DNA of 64,000 nt, taken from the NCBI RefSeq assembly GCF_000695625.1, contig NZ_JMQI01000064.1, positions 124,001 through 188,000 on the forward strand, read 5' to 3'. The DNA comes from Amycolatopsis rifamycinica (GTDB lineage: Bacteria; Actinomycetota; Actinomycetes; Mycobacteriales; Pseudonocardiaceae). Of the stretch, positions 31,699-40,541 are shown piece by piece; the stretch's first letter is position 1; each line of letters begins with the position of its first letter. Position numbers and translations under genes: made by a program. The notes beneath the pieces were generated by a model. That model did not search any database, was not told the origin of the DNA, and was given only the letters and a program-made list of their open reading frames with translations.

Positions 31699-32229
31699 TC
31701 AGGACGTCCGGTGCCACCGGATCAGGCGCTCCCCGGTCGGGGCGCGCTCCGCTTCCGGGCCGACCAAGGTGAACCCGCAGCGCTCGGCCACGATCGCCGA
31801 GGCCGTGTTGCTCTCCTCGTACCGGTACGTGACCTCGGTCAGCCCCAGGCCGCCGAAGCCGAACCGGAGCGCGGCGTTCAGCGCCGTCGTGGCGATCCCC
31901 TTGCCGCGCTCTGCCGGGTGGACCCAGATCGTCGCCTCCGCGTAGGACGCGTCCAGGTTCAGCTCGCGCAGACCCACCTCGCCGAGCAACCGCCCCGAGG
32001 TCGGCTCCGCGATCGCCCACGAGCAGCGCTCGTCGCCCGCCCATTGGGCCGCGCGCAGGGCCACGTACTCGGTCGCCTCGTCGAGCGTCCGCAGCCGGTA
32101 GTTCAGCACGTACTTGCGGTGCGTCGGGTCGGCGAACGCCTCCATCAGCAACGGGCGGTCGTCGATGTGCCGGTCGGCGCGCAGCTGGCGCAGGTAGTAC
32201 GTGCCCGCGTTGATCTCCACCGGTTCCAC
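31699..32229 (-). CDS. GNAT-family N-acetyltransferase
   Basis: A 176-residue acetyl-CoA-dependent acetyltransferase of the RimJ/RimL-like branch. The acetyl-CoA loop is seen in VHPAERGKGIATTAL (about residues 112-126), preceded by AEATIWV and followed by TYRYEESNTASAIVAERCGF, the usual motif B. Substrate (protein N-terminus, amine or antibiotic) cannot be told. ATG 32229. It lies between the minisatellite and the DUF1707 pair and shares their direction. Confidence 0.85.
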   Translation of the reverse strand: MEPVEINAGTYYLRQLRADRHIDDRPLLMEAFADPTHRKYVLNYRLRTLDEATEYVALRAAQWAGDERCSWAIAEPTSGRLLGEVGLRELNLDASYAEATIWVHPAERGKGIATTALNAALRFGFGGLGLTEVTYRYEESNTASAIVAERCGFTLVGPEAERAPTGERLIRWHRTS

Positions 32230-32258
32230 TCCGCCCAGCCTAGCCAGGCCGGGCGCGC

Positions 32259-32651
32259 TCAGCGACGGCGGCGGGCGCCCGCGATCATCGCGACCACCAG
32301 CGGCAGCGCGACCGAAATGATCAGCAGCCGGCCGCGGGAGAGGATCAGCACGGCGATGGCGAGGACGATCGCGATCGGCACGGCGCCCGCGGTCAGGAAG
32401 CGCACCAGGGCGTTGTCCTCCGACGACGCCACCGGGACGCGCGGCGCGGAAGCGCCGTTGAGCAGGGCGCTCGGGCGCGGCGATGGCAGGTCGTCGAACA
32501 GCGGGACGAGCTCGCTGACCCGCTTGGCCGCGGTGACCTTCGCGGACCGGGTCCCGTACTCGTCAATGTCGAGCCGGCCGGTGCGGACGTGCTCTTCGAG
32601 AACGTCCAGGGCGTCCTGGCGTTCGGCGTCGCTCAACCGCATGTCGCTCAC
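32259..32651 (-). CDS. DUF1707 membrane protein A
   Basis: A 130-residue protein with an N-terminal DUF1707 domain (MRLSDAERQDALDVLEEHVR then GRLDIDEYGTR, residues 4-36) and, after a linker, two hydrophobic helices at the C-terminus. DUF1707 domains occur at the N-termini of many actinobacterial membrane proteins and probably mediate binding; no catalytic role is known. The gene begins six bases after its paralogue at 32658, so the two form an operon. Confidence 0.85.
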   Translation of the reverse strand: MSDMRLSDAERQDALDVLEEHVRTGRLDIDEYGTRSAKVTAAKRVSELVPLFDDLPSPRPSALLNGASAPRVPVASSEDNALVRFLTAGAVPIAIVLAIAVLILSRGRLLIISVALPLVVAMIAGARRRR

Positions 32652-32657
32652 CGGGGA

Positions 32658-33194
32658 TCAGCGGTCCAGGCCACGCCGGTGGTCGCGGTAGGAGTCGCGC
32701 AGCTCGCGCCGGCGCTCCCGGTCGCGCAGGTGCCGGTCGCGGTGGTCGTGGTTCGGGTTCCAGTCGTGGCCCCACATGGACTTGCCGAAGACCGTGAGCC
32801 CGATCGGCACGAAGATGACCGGCCACAGGGCCCCGCTGACCGCGGCGATCAACACGATCGCGGCGATCCAGGTCAACGGCACGATCGCGGCGACGAACCG
32901 CTGCGGCGGTGACCACTGGTCGGGTGTCCGCGGCCGCGCCGGCCCGGGCGTGGCCGCGGGCTCGGGAGCGGCGACGGCCTGGGGGACGTCCTCGTACCGG
33001 GGGTGGGGCGCGGGCAGGTCCGCGAAAATGGCGACGAGCTCGCCGCGGGTCTTCGCCGCGGTGATCCGCGCCGAACGCTCGCCGTACTCGTCGATGTCGA
33101 TCCGGCCCGCCGTCATGTGCTCCCCGAGGGCGGACAGCGCGGACTCACGGTTCTGGTCGCTGATCCGCAGCTGCGGAGAGGGGACGTCGGTCAC
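32658..33194 (-). CDS. DUF1707 membrane protein B
   Basis: A 178-residue paralogue of the next gene: DUF1707 domain LRISDQNRESALSALGEHM and GRIDIDEYGERSARITAAK, Pro-rich linker, two membrane helices (LTWIAAIVLIAAVSGAL and VIFVPIGLTVFG), and a distinctive His/Asp/Arg-rich charged tail (NPNHDHRDRHLRDRERRRE) absent from its partner. The tail could bind acidic partners or metal. The GTG start at 33194 lies 58 bases from the carboxylase gene, transcribed in the same direction. Confidence 0.85.
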   Translation of the reverse strand: MTDVPSPQLRISDQNRESALSALGEHMTAGRIDIDEYGERSARITAAKTRGELVAIFADLPAPHPRYEDVPQAVAAPEPAATPGPARPRTPDQWSPPQRFVAAIVPLTWIAAIVLIAAVSGALWPVIFVPIGLTVFGKSMWGHDWNPNHDHRDRHLRDRERRRELRDSYRDHRRGLDR

Positions 33195-33252
33195 GTAGTC
33201 GATGGTAGGCCGCCCCGGGGGCGGCCCACCACGACATCCGTGACGAACCGTG

Positions 33253-35046
33253 CTACTTGATCTCGAGCAGCTGTGTGCCCTGCGTCACGGCGGCGCCGAC
33301 CTCGACCGAAAGCCCGGTGACGGTGCCCGCTTTGTGCGCGGTGACCGGGTTTTCCATCTTCATCGCCTCGAGGACGACGATCAGCTCCCCGGCTTCGACC
33401 GTCTGGCCCTCTTCGACAGCCACCTTCACGATCGTGCCCTGCATCGGCGCGGTGACGGCGTCGCCGCTCACCGCGGCCTTGGTGCCGCCGGCGCGCTTGC
33501 GCGGCTTCGCCTTGACGGCGGTGCCGCCCCCGCCGCCACCTTCGAGCGCGAACCCGCCCGGCAGCGACACCTCGAGCCGGCGCCCGCCGACCTCGACGAC
33601 GACGTTCTGCCGCGGTTCCTCTTCGGCGGCTTCGGCCTCCGGCGCCACGAACGGCTCGATCTTGTTGTCGAACTCCGTCTCGATCCAGCGCGTGTGCACG
33701 CTGAAGCCGTTCTCGTCGCCGATGAACGCCGGGTCGTCGACGATCACGCGGTCGAACGGCAGCACCGTCGCCATGCCCTCGACGACCATCTCGGCCAGCG
33801 CCCGGCGGCTGCGCTCGAGGGCGTTGTTGCGGTCCGACCCGGTGACGATCAGCTTGGCCAGCATCGAGTCGAACTGCCCGCCGATGACGCTGCCGGACTC
33901 GACGCCCGAGTCGACGCGCACGCCGGGCCCGCTCGGCGCGACGAACTTCGTCACCGTGCCCGGCGCGGGCAGGAAGCCGCGGCCGGCGTCCTCGCCGTTG
34001 ATGCGGAACTCGATCGAGTGGCCGCGCGGCTCGGGGTCGGAGGTGATCCGCAGCTTCTCGCCGCGCGCGATCCGGAACATCTCGCGCACCAGGTCGAGGC
34101 CGGTCGTCTCCTCCGACACCGGGTGCTCGACCTGCAGCCGCGTGTTGACCTCGAGGAACGAGATCGTGCCGTCGACGGCGACGAGGTACTCGACCGTGCC
34201 GGCGCCGTAGTACCCGGCTTCCTTGCAGATCGCCTTCGCGGACTCGTGGATCCGCTTGCGCTGCTCGTCGCTCAGGAACGGCGCGGGCGCCTCCTCGACC
34301 AGCTTCTGGTGGCGGCGCTGCAGCGAGCAGTCGCGGGTGCCGACGACGATCGCGTTGCCGTGCATGTCGGCCAGCACCTGCGCCTCGACGTGCCGCGGCT
34401 TGTCCAGGTACCGCTCGACGAAGCACTCGCCGCGGCCGAACGCGGCGACCGCCTCACGCGTGGCCGACTCGAACAGCTCGGGGATCTCTTCGCGGGTGCG
34501 CGCGACCTTGAGGCCGCGGCCGCCGCCGCCGAACGCGGCCTTGATGGCCACCGGCAGGCCGTGCTCGTCGGCGAACGCGACGATCTCGCTCGCGTCCTTC
34601 ACCGGCTCCTTGGTGCCCGGCACCAGCGGCGCGCCCGCGCGCATGGCGATGTGGCGCGCGGTGACCTTGTCACCGAGGTCGCGGATGGCCTGCGGGCTCG
34701 GCCCGATCCAGGTCAGCCCGGCGTCCAGGACGGCCTGGGCGAAGTCGGCGTTCTCGGACAGGAAGCCGTAGCCCGGGTGCACCGAGTCGGCGCCCGACCG
34801 CTTGGCGGCTTCGAGCAGCTTGCCGAAGTTCAGGTAGCTCTCGGCGGCCGTCGTGCCGCCCAGCGCGAACGCTTCGTCGGCCAGGCGCACGTGTGGCGCG
34901 TCGCGGTCCGGGTCGGCGTACACCGCGACGCTGGCCAGACCGGCGTCCTTGGCGGCTCTGATGACGCGTACCGCGATTTCACCACGGTTGGCGACCAGGA
35001 TCTTGGTCACCGGACCACCCGTGGATTCGCCGACCTGCTCGGCCAC
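33253..35046 (-). CDS. accA3: acyl-CoA carboxylase biotin-carboxylase/carrier subunit
   Basis: Alpha subunit (597 aa) that carboxylates its own biotin with ATP and bicarbonate and passes CO2 to the carboxyltransferase encoded at 46.5-48.2 kb, making malonyl- or methylmalonyl-CoA. The ATP-grasp domain has GGGGRGLKVAR and EAPAPFLSDEQR; FLEVNTRLQVEHPVSEET is the biotin carboxylase core; the C-terminal carrier domain contains EAMKMENPV, whose second Lys-Met pair carries the biotinyl-lysine. GTG 35046 follows GGAGGTGCGGG; the GTG at 35010 starting TKILVANRG is an alternative. Confidence 0.95.
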   Translation of the reverse strand: MAEQVGESTGGPVTKILVANRGEIAVRVIRAAKDAGLASVAVYADPDRDAPHVRLADEAFALGGTTAAESYLNFGKLLEAAKRSGADSVHPGYGFLSENADFAQAVLDAGLTWIGPSPQAIRDLGDKVTARHIAMRAGAPLVPGTKEPVKDASEIVAFADEHGLPVAIKAAFGGGGRGLKVARTREEIPELFESATREAVAAFGRGECFVERYLDKPRHVEAQVLADMHGNAIVVGTRDCSLQRRHQKLVEEAPAPFLSDEQRKRIHESAKAICKEAGYYGAGTVEYLVAVDGTISFLEVNTRLQVEHPVSEETTGLDLVREMFRIARGEKLRITSDPEPRGHSIEFRINGEDAGRGFLPAPGTVTKFVAPSGPGVRVDSGVESGSVIGGQFDSMLAKLIVTGSDRNNALERSRRALAEMVVEGMATVLPFDRVIVDDPAFIGDENGFSVHTRWIETEFDNKIEPFVAPEAEAAEEEPRQNVVVEVGGRRLEVSLPGGFALEGGGGGGTAVKAKPRKRAGGTKAAVSGDAVTAPMQGTIVKVAVEEGQTVEAGELIVVLEAMKMENPVTAHKAGTVTGLSVEVGAAVTQGTQLLEIK

Positions 35047-35152
35047 CCCGCACCTCCTGCGTCCGACAGCTGCTCTGCTGACCGCCCACGCGGCATCTCG
35101 GAAGTCTACGGATATGACGTCGCGAGTCTCTTGAGTGAGAGGTGAACCACGC

Positions 35153-35449
35153 TCAGACGTGGTGACGCAGCTCCTCGGGCAGCGGCGAATCGAGCACGAT
35201 CACGTCGTACGGGTTCGCTTTGTGCACCTTCGGCAGGTGCTCGGTGCTCACCAGCACCCACGGCTGGTGCTCGCCGCAGCAGTCGATCAGCCGGTCCAGG
35301 GCGGTGAACGCGACCAGCGCGGTGCGACCGTCGGGCGTGCGGCGCAGCTCGATCGACGCGCCTTCGGTCTCGGCGCTGACCGGGCCGGTGGGGAGGTACA
35401 GGGCGGGCGGCAGGTTCGGGTTCGTCACCGGGACAACATAGACGGACAC
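35153..35449 (-). CDS. SAV_915-like small protein
   Basis: A 98-residue cytoplasmic protein: a compact alpha/beta pattern with RTALVAFTALDRLIDCCGEH in the middle and YDVIVLDSPLPEELRHHV at the end. It resembles the SAV_915 family of small actinobacterial proteins of unknown role, somewhat like SseB-type domains; this comes from pattern memory. GTG 35449 is the likely start. It lies 106 bases upstream of the carboxylase gene in the same direction, with no functional link visible. Confidence 0.65.
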   Translation of the reverse strand: MSVYVVPVTNPNLPPALYLPTGPVSAETEGASIELRRTPDGRTALVAFTALDRLIDCCGEHQPWVLVSTEHLPKVHKANPYDVIVLDSPLPEELRHHV

Positions 35450-35608
35450 GGTCTGCTACGTGCGACCCCGTCGGGCATCCACGCTTCGGGGGTCCGCGGG
35501 AGCGAAGCCCGCCGGGCGGACACGGGGTGTGGCACCCCCGGGCGATTCAGTCACATCGCGACGGGGCGCTTCCGACACGCGGCCGCGAAGCGGCTTACGC
35601 TCTGCCTT

Positions 35609-36334
35609 ATGCGGACTACGGCAGCGCGGACGCCCCGGTCGGCGCTGCTCACCGCGGTGCTGGCCGCGGTGGTGACCGTCGGCGCGATCGGCGCGGTGTT
35701 CCTGCTGCGGCCGCGGCCCGAAGCGGCCGTCGGACTGGCCGAACCCGCCGCCGCGCCGGTGACACCCGCCGTGACTTGCGGCGGCGGCCCGTGCCGCCAG
35801 CTCGCGGCGGTGACCGTCGGGGGCACGCCGGTGGTCCTGCTGACCGACACCGGGGGCGGTTCGGCCCGCCTGCGCGTGGGGCCCGAGCCGGGCACGGTGT
35901 TCGAGCTGTCGATCGCCCAGCTGGGCGTACGGCTGGACCAGAACTCGCTGCGCTGCATCGACGGCCCGGCCCCGGCGTGCCTGGTCCGCGGCGACGTCGG
36001 TGACGACGGCACGGCCGCGTACGGCGAGCTGCTCGTCCCCAGCGGGGGAGTGTGGCGCGACCCGGGCAAGCCGTTCTACGCGGACGCCGGGACGCTGTCG
36101 CTCTACGACGTCACGGCCGACGCCAGCCCCGACGTGATCGTGGTCCGCCACGACTGCCCGGACTCGGCGGCCGGCACCCCGAAGTGCGCGGCGGCCCCGG
36201 TGCTGGGCGAGGTGTACGACCTGGCGGGCAGATCGGTCGGCTGCACCCGCCGCTTCACCGCCCCGTCGGACCTGCGCGGCTGGCCGGACATCCGCCTCAC
36301 CCGCGCCGACCTCCGCACCTGCCCCGGCTCTTGA
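35609..36334 (+). CDS. membrane-anchored extracytoplasmic protein, unknown function
   Basis: A 241-residue protein with one N-terminal hydrophobic helix (LLTAVLAAVVTVGAIGAVFL) acting as anchor or signal and an extracellular domain with six or more cysteines (TCGGGPCRQL, RCIDGPAPACLV, HDCPDS, KCAAAP, GCTRRF, RTCPGS), which suggests disulfide bonds. No known domain is recognised. ATG 35609 follows TACGCT (35596-35601) by seven bases, so the mRNA is probably leaderless. It converges with the symporter gene across copy 3 of the palindromic element. Confidence 0.72.
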   Translation: MRTTAARTPRSALLTAVLAAVVTVGAIGAVFLLRPRPEAAVGLAEPAAAPVTPAVTCGGGPCRQLAAVTVGGTPVVLLTDTGGGSARLRVGPEPGTVFELSIAQLGVRLDQNSLRCIDGPAPACLVRGDVGDDGTAAYGELLVPSGGVWRDPGKPFYADAGTLSLYDVTADASPDVIVVRHDCPDSAAGTPKCAAAPVLGEVYDLAGRSVGCTRRFTAPSDLRGWPDIRLTRADLRTCPGS

Positions 36335-36347
36335 ACACAAAAGGCGG

Positions 36348-36406
36348 CACTTTCACGTGAAAGTGACGTGGAGGACCGGCCTCCGGGTCACTTTCACGTG
36401 AAAGTG
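36348..36406. repeat. 59-bp double-palindrome intergenic element, copy 3
   Basis: CACTTTCACGTGAAAGTG at 36348-36365 and 36389-36406, again 41 bp apart, with a GGAGG/CCTCC stem in the spacer. It sits between convergent genes ending at 36334 and 36411. Confidence 0.85.
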
Positions 36407-36410
36407 GCGC

Positions 36411-37763
36411 TCAGGCGGGGGTGGGGGCGGTGTGGCGGGCGGCGGTGCCGTCGTCGCTGTGCTCGGGACGGTCGGTCGGGGCGTCGAGGACCTCGTCGTC
36501 GAGGAGGCCTTCGCCGCGGGCCACGATCGTCGGCACCACGATCTGGCCGGCCACGTTCGTCGCCGTCCGCATCATGTCCATGATCGGGTTGACCGAGTAG
36601 ATCAGGGCCAGGCCCAGCGCCACCTGCTTGGCGTCGAGGCCGATGAACGACGTCGTCAGCGTGAACGCCGTCAGCCAGCCGGTGGTCCCGGCGGTCGCCA
36701 GTGCGCCGACCACGGCCACCACGACGATGCCCGCGTACTGCCAGAAGTTCAGCGACACCCCGGCCAGGTTGGCCACGAAGATCGCCGCGATCGCCGGGAA
36801 CACCGCCGCGCAGCCGTCCATCTTCGTCGCGCTGCCGAGCGGAGTCGCGAAGGCCGCGTACGCCGGCTGGACGCCGAGGTTGACCGCGGACTGGCGGGTC
36901 AGCGGCAGCGTCGCGGCCGAAGACTGCGAGGCGAACGCGAACTGGATCGCCGTGCCGGCCTTCGCGAAGAACTTCAGCGGGCTGACCTTCGCCACGAACT
37001 GCAGCAGGATCGGGTAGACGACGAACAGCACGAGCAGGCAGCCGACGTACACCGCGAGCGTGGTGGAGAACAGCGGCCGGAACAGCGCGTCGCCGTAGTT
37101 GGACACCGCCGCGCCGATCAGGCCGACGATGCCGATCGGGGCCAGCCGGACGATCCAGCCGAGGTAGCGCTGGATGATCTCGAACACGCTCGTCGTGAAG
37201 TCGACGAACGGCTTCGCCTTGTCACCCAGGCTGTACGCGGCCGCGCCGATGACCAGCGCGAGGAACAGCACCTGCAGCGTCTCGCCGTCGGCAAACGCTT
37301 TCACGAAGTTCTCCGGCAGGAGGCCGTCGACGAAGGCGCTCCACGAACCCCAGTGGTCGACGCTCTTCGCGGCCTTGTCGGCGTTCTTCGCGGTCGCTTC
37401 GACGCCGCCGAGGCCACCGGAGCCCGGGTTGAAGATCCGGCCGACCGCGATGCCGATCAGCGACGCGATGAACGACGTGATCGCGAACCACAGCACCGTC
37501 TTGCCGCCGAGACGCGCGGCGGTGCGGCCGCCGCCGAGGCCGCGGAGGCTGTTGATGCCGACCACGATCGCCGTGAAGACCAGCGGGATCACCGCGATCT
37601 GCAGCAGCGTGGTGAAGATGGTGCCGATCTGGTCGAGGAGATCGGTCAGCCAGCCGGCCTCGGTCTGCCGCGCGACGACGCCCAGGAGGGCCCCGACGAC
37701 GAGCGAGCCGAGAACCGCGGCCGCGAACACCCGCGGCTTGGTGTATGTCCGTACGAAAGACAC
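36411..37763 (-). CDS. dicarboxylate/amino-acid:cation symporter (DAACS family)
   Basis: A 450-residue membrane transporter that imports C4-dicarboxylates or acidic amino acids with Na+ or H+. It has about eight helices and the two re-entrant loops of the family: the Ser-rich loop AFASQSSAATLPLT and ATPLGSATKMDGCAAVFPAI, followed by NPIMDMMRTATNVAGQ, which contributes the substrate-binding Asp/Arg/Asn set. The start is GTG 37763. The charged C-terminal tail is cytoplasmic. It separates maf from accA3. Confidence 0.92.
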   Translation of the reverse strand: MSFVRTYTKPRVFAAAVLGSLVVGALLGVVARQTEAGWLTDLLDQIGTIFTTLLQIAVIPLVFTAIVVGINSLRGLGGGRTAARLGGKTVLWFAITSFIASLIGIAVGRIFNPGSGGLGGVEATAKNADKAAKSVDHWGSWSAFVDGLLPENFVKAFADGETLQVLFLALVIGAAAYSLGDKAKPFVDFTTSVFEIIQRYLGWIVRLAPIGIVGLIGAAVSNYGDALFRPLFSTTLAVYVGCLLVLFVVYPILLQFVAKVSPLKFFAKAGTAIQFAFASQSSAATLPLTRQSAVNLGVQPAYAAFATPLGSATKMDGCAAVFPAIAAIFVANLAGVSLNFWQYAGIVVVAVVGALATAGTTGWLTAFTLTTSFIGLDAKQVALGLALIYSVNPIMDMMRTATNVAGQIVVPTIVARGEGLLDDEVLDAPTDRPEHSDDGTAARHTAPTPA

Positions 37764-37863
37764 GGGGCGACTCCGGTGCTCGAAAGTATCTTGTCTTGCC
37801 GGGTAAAGAGAACGTTAGGCAAGAGAGGACTCTTCCGGATCACCCGAAGGTGTGGTGCCCTTC

Positions 37864-38493
37864 TCAGGATGCGGGAGACCGCCAGAGATCCACGACACTC
37901 ACGCCGACCTCGGCCAGCAGCCGGCGGGTCAGCGGCAGGCTGATGCCGATGACGCTGGTGTGGCCGCCGTCGAGGCCTTCGACGAACCAGCCGCCCAGGC
38001 CGTCGATCGTGAAGCCGCCGGCGACGTTGAGCGGCTCGCCGCTGGCGACGTAGGCGTCGATCTCCGCCGGGCTCGGCGTGCCGAACCGGACCGTGGTCGA
38101 TTCCCAGCCGGCGGCCTCCTTGGCACGCGTCCCGCCGTCGAGCCGGACGACCGCGTGCCCGGTGAGGAGTTCACCGGACGTCCCCGCCATCGCGGCCCAG
38201 CGGCTGCGGGCGACGTCCGGTGCCCCCGGCTTGCCGACCATCTGCCCGTGGATCGAAAGCATCGAATCGCAGGCGACGACGACGGCGTCCGGGTGCGCCG
38301 CGGCGACCTGGTCGATGACCGCTTCGGCCTTGGCCGCGGCGAGGGCCTGGACCAGTTCGGACGGCGAGGGATCGGTCAGCGAGGCGGCGACGGCGTCCTC
38401 GTCGACGCCGGAGACGAACACGGCGGGATCGAGGCCCGCGGAACGCAGGAGGGCGAGCCGGGCGGGGGACTGGGAGGCGAGGACGAACTGCAC
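37864..38493 (-). CDS. maf: Maf-family nucleotide pyrophosphatase
   Basis: A 209-residue enzyme that hydrolyses non-canonical or dTTP/UTP-type nucleoside triphosphates to the monophosphate. LASQSPARLALLRSAGL (5-21) is the N-terminal phosphate loop, with Ala where SPRR is usual; VACDSML holds the catalytic Asp and AAKAEAV the conserved Lys-Ala-Glu. The start is GTG 38493, six bases after TAAGTT (38500-38505), a leaderless arrangement. In mycobacteria and streptomycetes maf follows accE; here an 8-kb block intervenes. Confidence 0.9.
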   Translation of the reverse strand: MQFVLASQSPARLALLRSAGLDPAVFVSGVDEDAVAASLTDPSPSELVQALAAAKAEAVIDQVAAAHPDAVVVACDSMLSIHGQMVGKPGAPDVARSRWAAMAGTSGELLTGHAVVRLDGGTRAKEAAGWESTTVRFGTPSPAEIDAYVASGEPLNVAGGFTIDGLGGWFVEGLDGGHTSVIGISLPLTRRLLAEVGVSVVDLWRSPAS

Positions 38494-38611
38494 CCCTGAA
38501 ACTTACTGGGCCGGACGGTCGTGACCGAATTGTGACCGGCGTCACTCCGCAGGAGAGCTAATTTGTTTTGGCTCGCAACTTATGGATCGACGGATTGTCA
38601 CGGAGAGAACA

Positions 38612-40465
38612 ATGCCGCTCCTCCGCACCACGAGATCATTGCGAACCACCGCCCTGGCCGGTCTGCTGCTCGCGGGCACGGCCCTCGCGCCGATGGCGTC
38701 CGCGACCGCGGCACCGCTCTACAAGAACCCACGGGCCTCGGTGGCCGACCGCGTCACGGACCTGATGGCGCGGATGACGCTCGACGACAAGGTCGGGCAG
38801 ATGACCCAGGGCGAGCGGGGCGCCGCGACGCCCGCCCAGTCCGCCGCGGCGCGGCTCGGCTCCATCCTCTCCGGCGGCGGTTCGACGCCGACGCCGAACA
38901 CGCCGGCCGCCTGGGCGGACATGATCGACGCCTACCAGAAGGCGGCGACCTCGACCGGTCTCGGCATCCCGATCATCTACGGCTCCGACTCCGTGCACGG
39001 CCACAACAACGTGTACGGCGCGACGGTCTTCCCGCACAACATCGGCCTGGGTGCGGCGAACGACCCGCGGCTGGTCGAGAAGATCGGCGCGATCACCGCG
39101 GACGAGACCGCGGCCACCGGCGTCAAGTGGGCTTTCGCGCCCTGCCTGTGCGTCGCCCGCGACGACCGCTGGGGCCGCACATACGAGTCCTACGGCGAAG
39201 TTCCCGCCAACGCCGTCGCCAACTCGGTGGTCATCGAGGGCCTGCAGGGCCGCGCGCTCGGCGACCCGACGTCCGTCCTGGCCACGGCCAAGCACTTCAT
39301 CGGCGACGGCGGCACCACCGGCGGCGACGACCAGGGCAACACCCAGATCAGCCTGGAGGAGCTGCGGCGGATCCACCTGCCGCCGTTCCGGGCCGCGGTC
39401 GCGCACGGCGTCGGCTCGGTGATGATCAGCTTCAACAGCTGGAACGGCGTCAAGGACCACGGCAACAAGTTCCTCATCACCGACCTGCTCAAGGGCGAGC
39501 TGGGCTTCTCCGGGTTCGTCGTCTCCGACTGGAACGGCATCGACCAGATCGACGGTCAGGAAGGGTTCACCGCCGCCGAGGTCAAGCAGGCCGTCAACGC
39601 CGGGATCGACATGGTGATGGTCCCGTACGACTACCAGAAGTTCGTCGCCACGCTGAAGGCCGAAGTCCTCAACGGGGACGTCCCGATGTCGCGCGTCGAC
39701 GACGCCAACCGGCGGATCCTCACGAAGAAGTTCGAGCTGGGCCTGTTCGAACGCCCGTACACCGACCGCTCGCTGCAGAAGGACTTCGGCAGTGCGGCGC
39801 ACCGCGCCGTGGCGCGGCAGGCGGTGCGCGAGTCGCAGGTGCTGCTGAAGAACGACGGCGTGCTGCCGCTGGCCAAGCAGAACAACAAGATCTTCGTGGC
39901 CGGCAAGAACGCCAACGACATGGGCAACCAGGCCGGCGGCTGGACCCTCACCTGGCAGGGCCAGAGCGGCGAGCGGGTGATCCCGGGCACGACGATCCTC
40001 GACGGCATCAAGGCCGGTGCCGGGAAAGGCACGGTGGTGACCTATGACCGTGCGGGTAACGGAATCGACCGCAGCTACCAGGTCGCGGTCGCTGTGGTGG
40101 GCGAAACACCGTACGCCGAAGGGCAGGGAGATCGGCCGAACGGACTCGGCCTCGACGCCGAAGACCTCGCCCTCGTCGGCAAGCTGAAGGCCTCGGGCGT
40201 CCCCACCGTCCTGGTGACCGTCTCCGGACGGCCGCTGGACATCTCGGCGCAGCTGCCGTCGGTCAAGGGCCTCGTGGCGGCCTGGCTGCCGGGCTCGGAA
40301 GGCGCCGGCGTCGCCGATGTCCTGTACGGCGACTACAACCCGACCGGCAAGCTGAGCTTCACCTGGCCGAAGAGCTCGGCCCAGGAACCGATCAACGCCG
40401 GTGACGGCCAGCAGGGCCTGTTCCCGTACGGGTACGGCCTGTCCTACCGCCGCCACCACCGCTAG
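38612..40465 (+). CDS. secreted glycoside hydrolase family 3 (beta-glucosidase-like)
   Basis: A 617-residue exported glycosidase. A Sec signal peptide (TTALAGLLLAGTALAPMASA, cleaved near ATAAP) precedes the GH3 barrel: GSDSVHGHNNVYGATVFPHN, AKHFIGDGGTTGGDDQG and the nucleophile Asp306 in VVSDWNG; the second domain contains GETPYAEGQGD and LFPYGYGLSY. It should release glucose or related sugars from beta-glucan ends outside the cell. ATG 38612 has GGAG at the right distance; ATG 38582 would give a longer leader. A 20-bp hairpin separates it from the convergent MFS gene. Confidence 0.93.
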   Translation: MPLLRTTRSLRTTALAGLLLAGTALAPMASATAAPLYKNPRASVADRVTDLMARMTLDDKVGQMTQGERGAATPAQSAAARLGSILSGGGSTPTPNTPAAWADMIDAYQKAATSTGLGIPIIYGSDSVHGHNNVYGATVFPHNIGLGAANDPRLVEKIGAITADETAATGVKWAFAPCLCVARDDRWGRTYESYGEVPANAVANSVVIEGLQGRALGDPTSVLATAKHFIGDGGTTGGDDQGNTQISLEELRRIHLPPFRAAVAHGVGSVMISFNSWNGVKDHGNKFLITDLLKGELGFSGFVVSDWNGIDQIDGQEGFTAAEVKQAVNAGIDMVMVPYDYQKFVATLKAEVLNGDVPMSRVDDANRRILTKKFELGLFERPYTDRSLQKDFGSAAHRAVARQAVRESQVLLKNDGVLPLAKQNNKIFVAGKNANDMGNQAGGWTLTWQGQSGERVIPGTTILDGIKAGAGKGTVVTYDRAGNGIDRSYQVAVAVVGETPYAEGQGDRPNGLGLDAEDLALVGKLKASGVPTVLVTVSGRPLDISAQLPSVKGLVAAWLPGSEGAGVADVLYGDYNPTGKLSFTWPKSSAQEPINAGDGQQGLFPYGYGLSYRRHHR

Positions 40466-40488
40466 GCGGACCACCGCTCCCGCGGTCC

Positions 40489-40535
40489 GTGCAGGCCCCC
40501 GCTCCGGTACCCGACACCGGAGCGGGGGCCTGCAC
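40489..40535. terminator. 20-bp bidirectional terminator hairpin
   Basis: Perfect 20-base arms (40489-40508, 40516-40535; outer GTGCAGGCCCCC) with a 7-base loop between the stops of the convergent GH3 and MFS genes. Confidence 0.8.
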
Positions 40536-40541
40536 GGTGTT

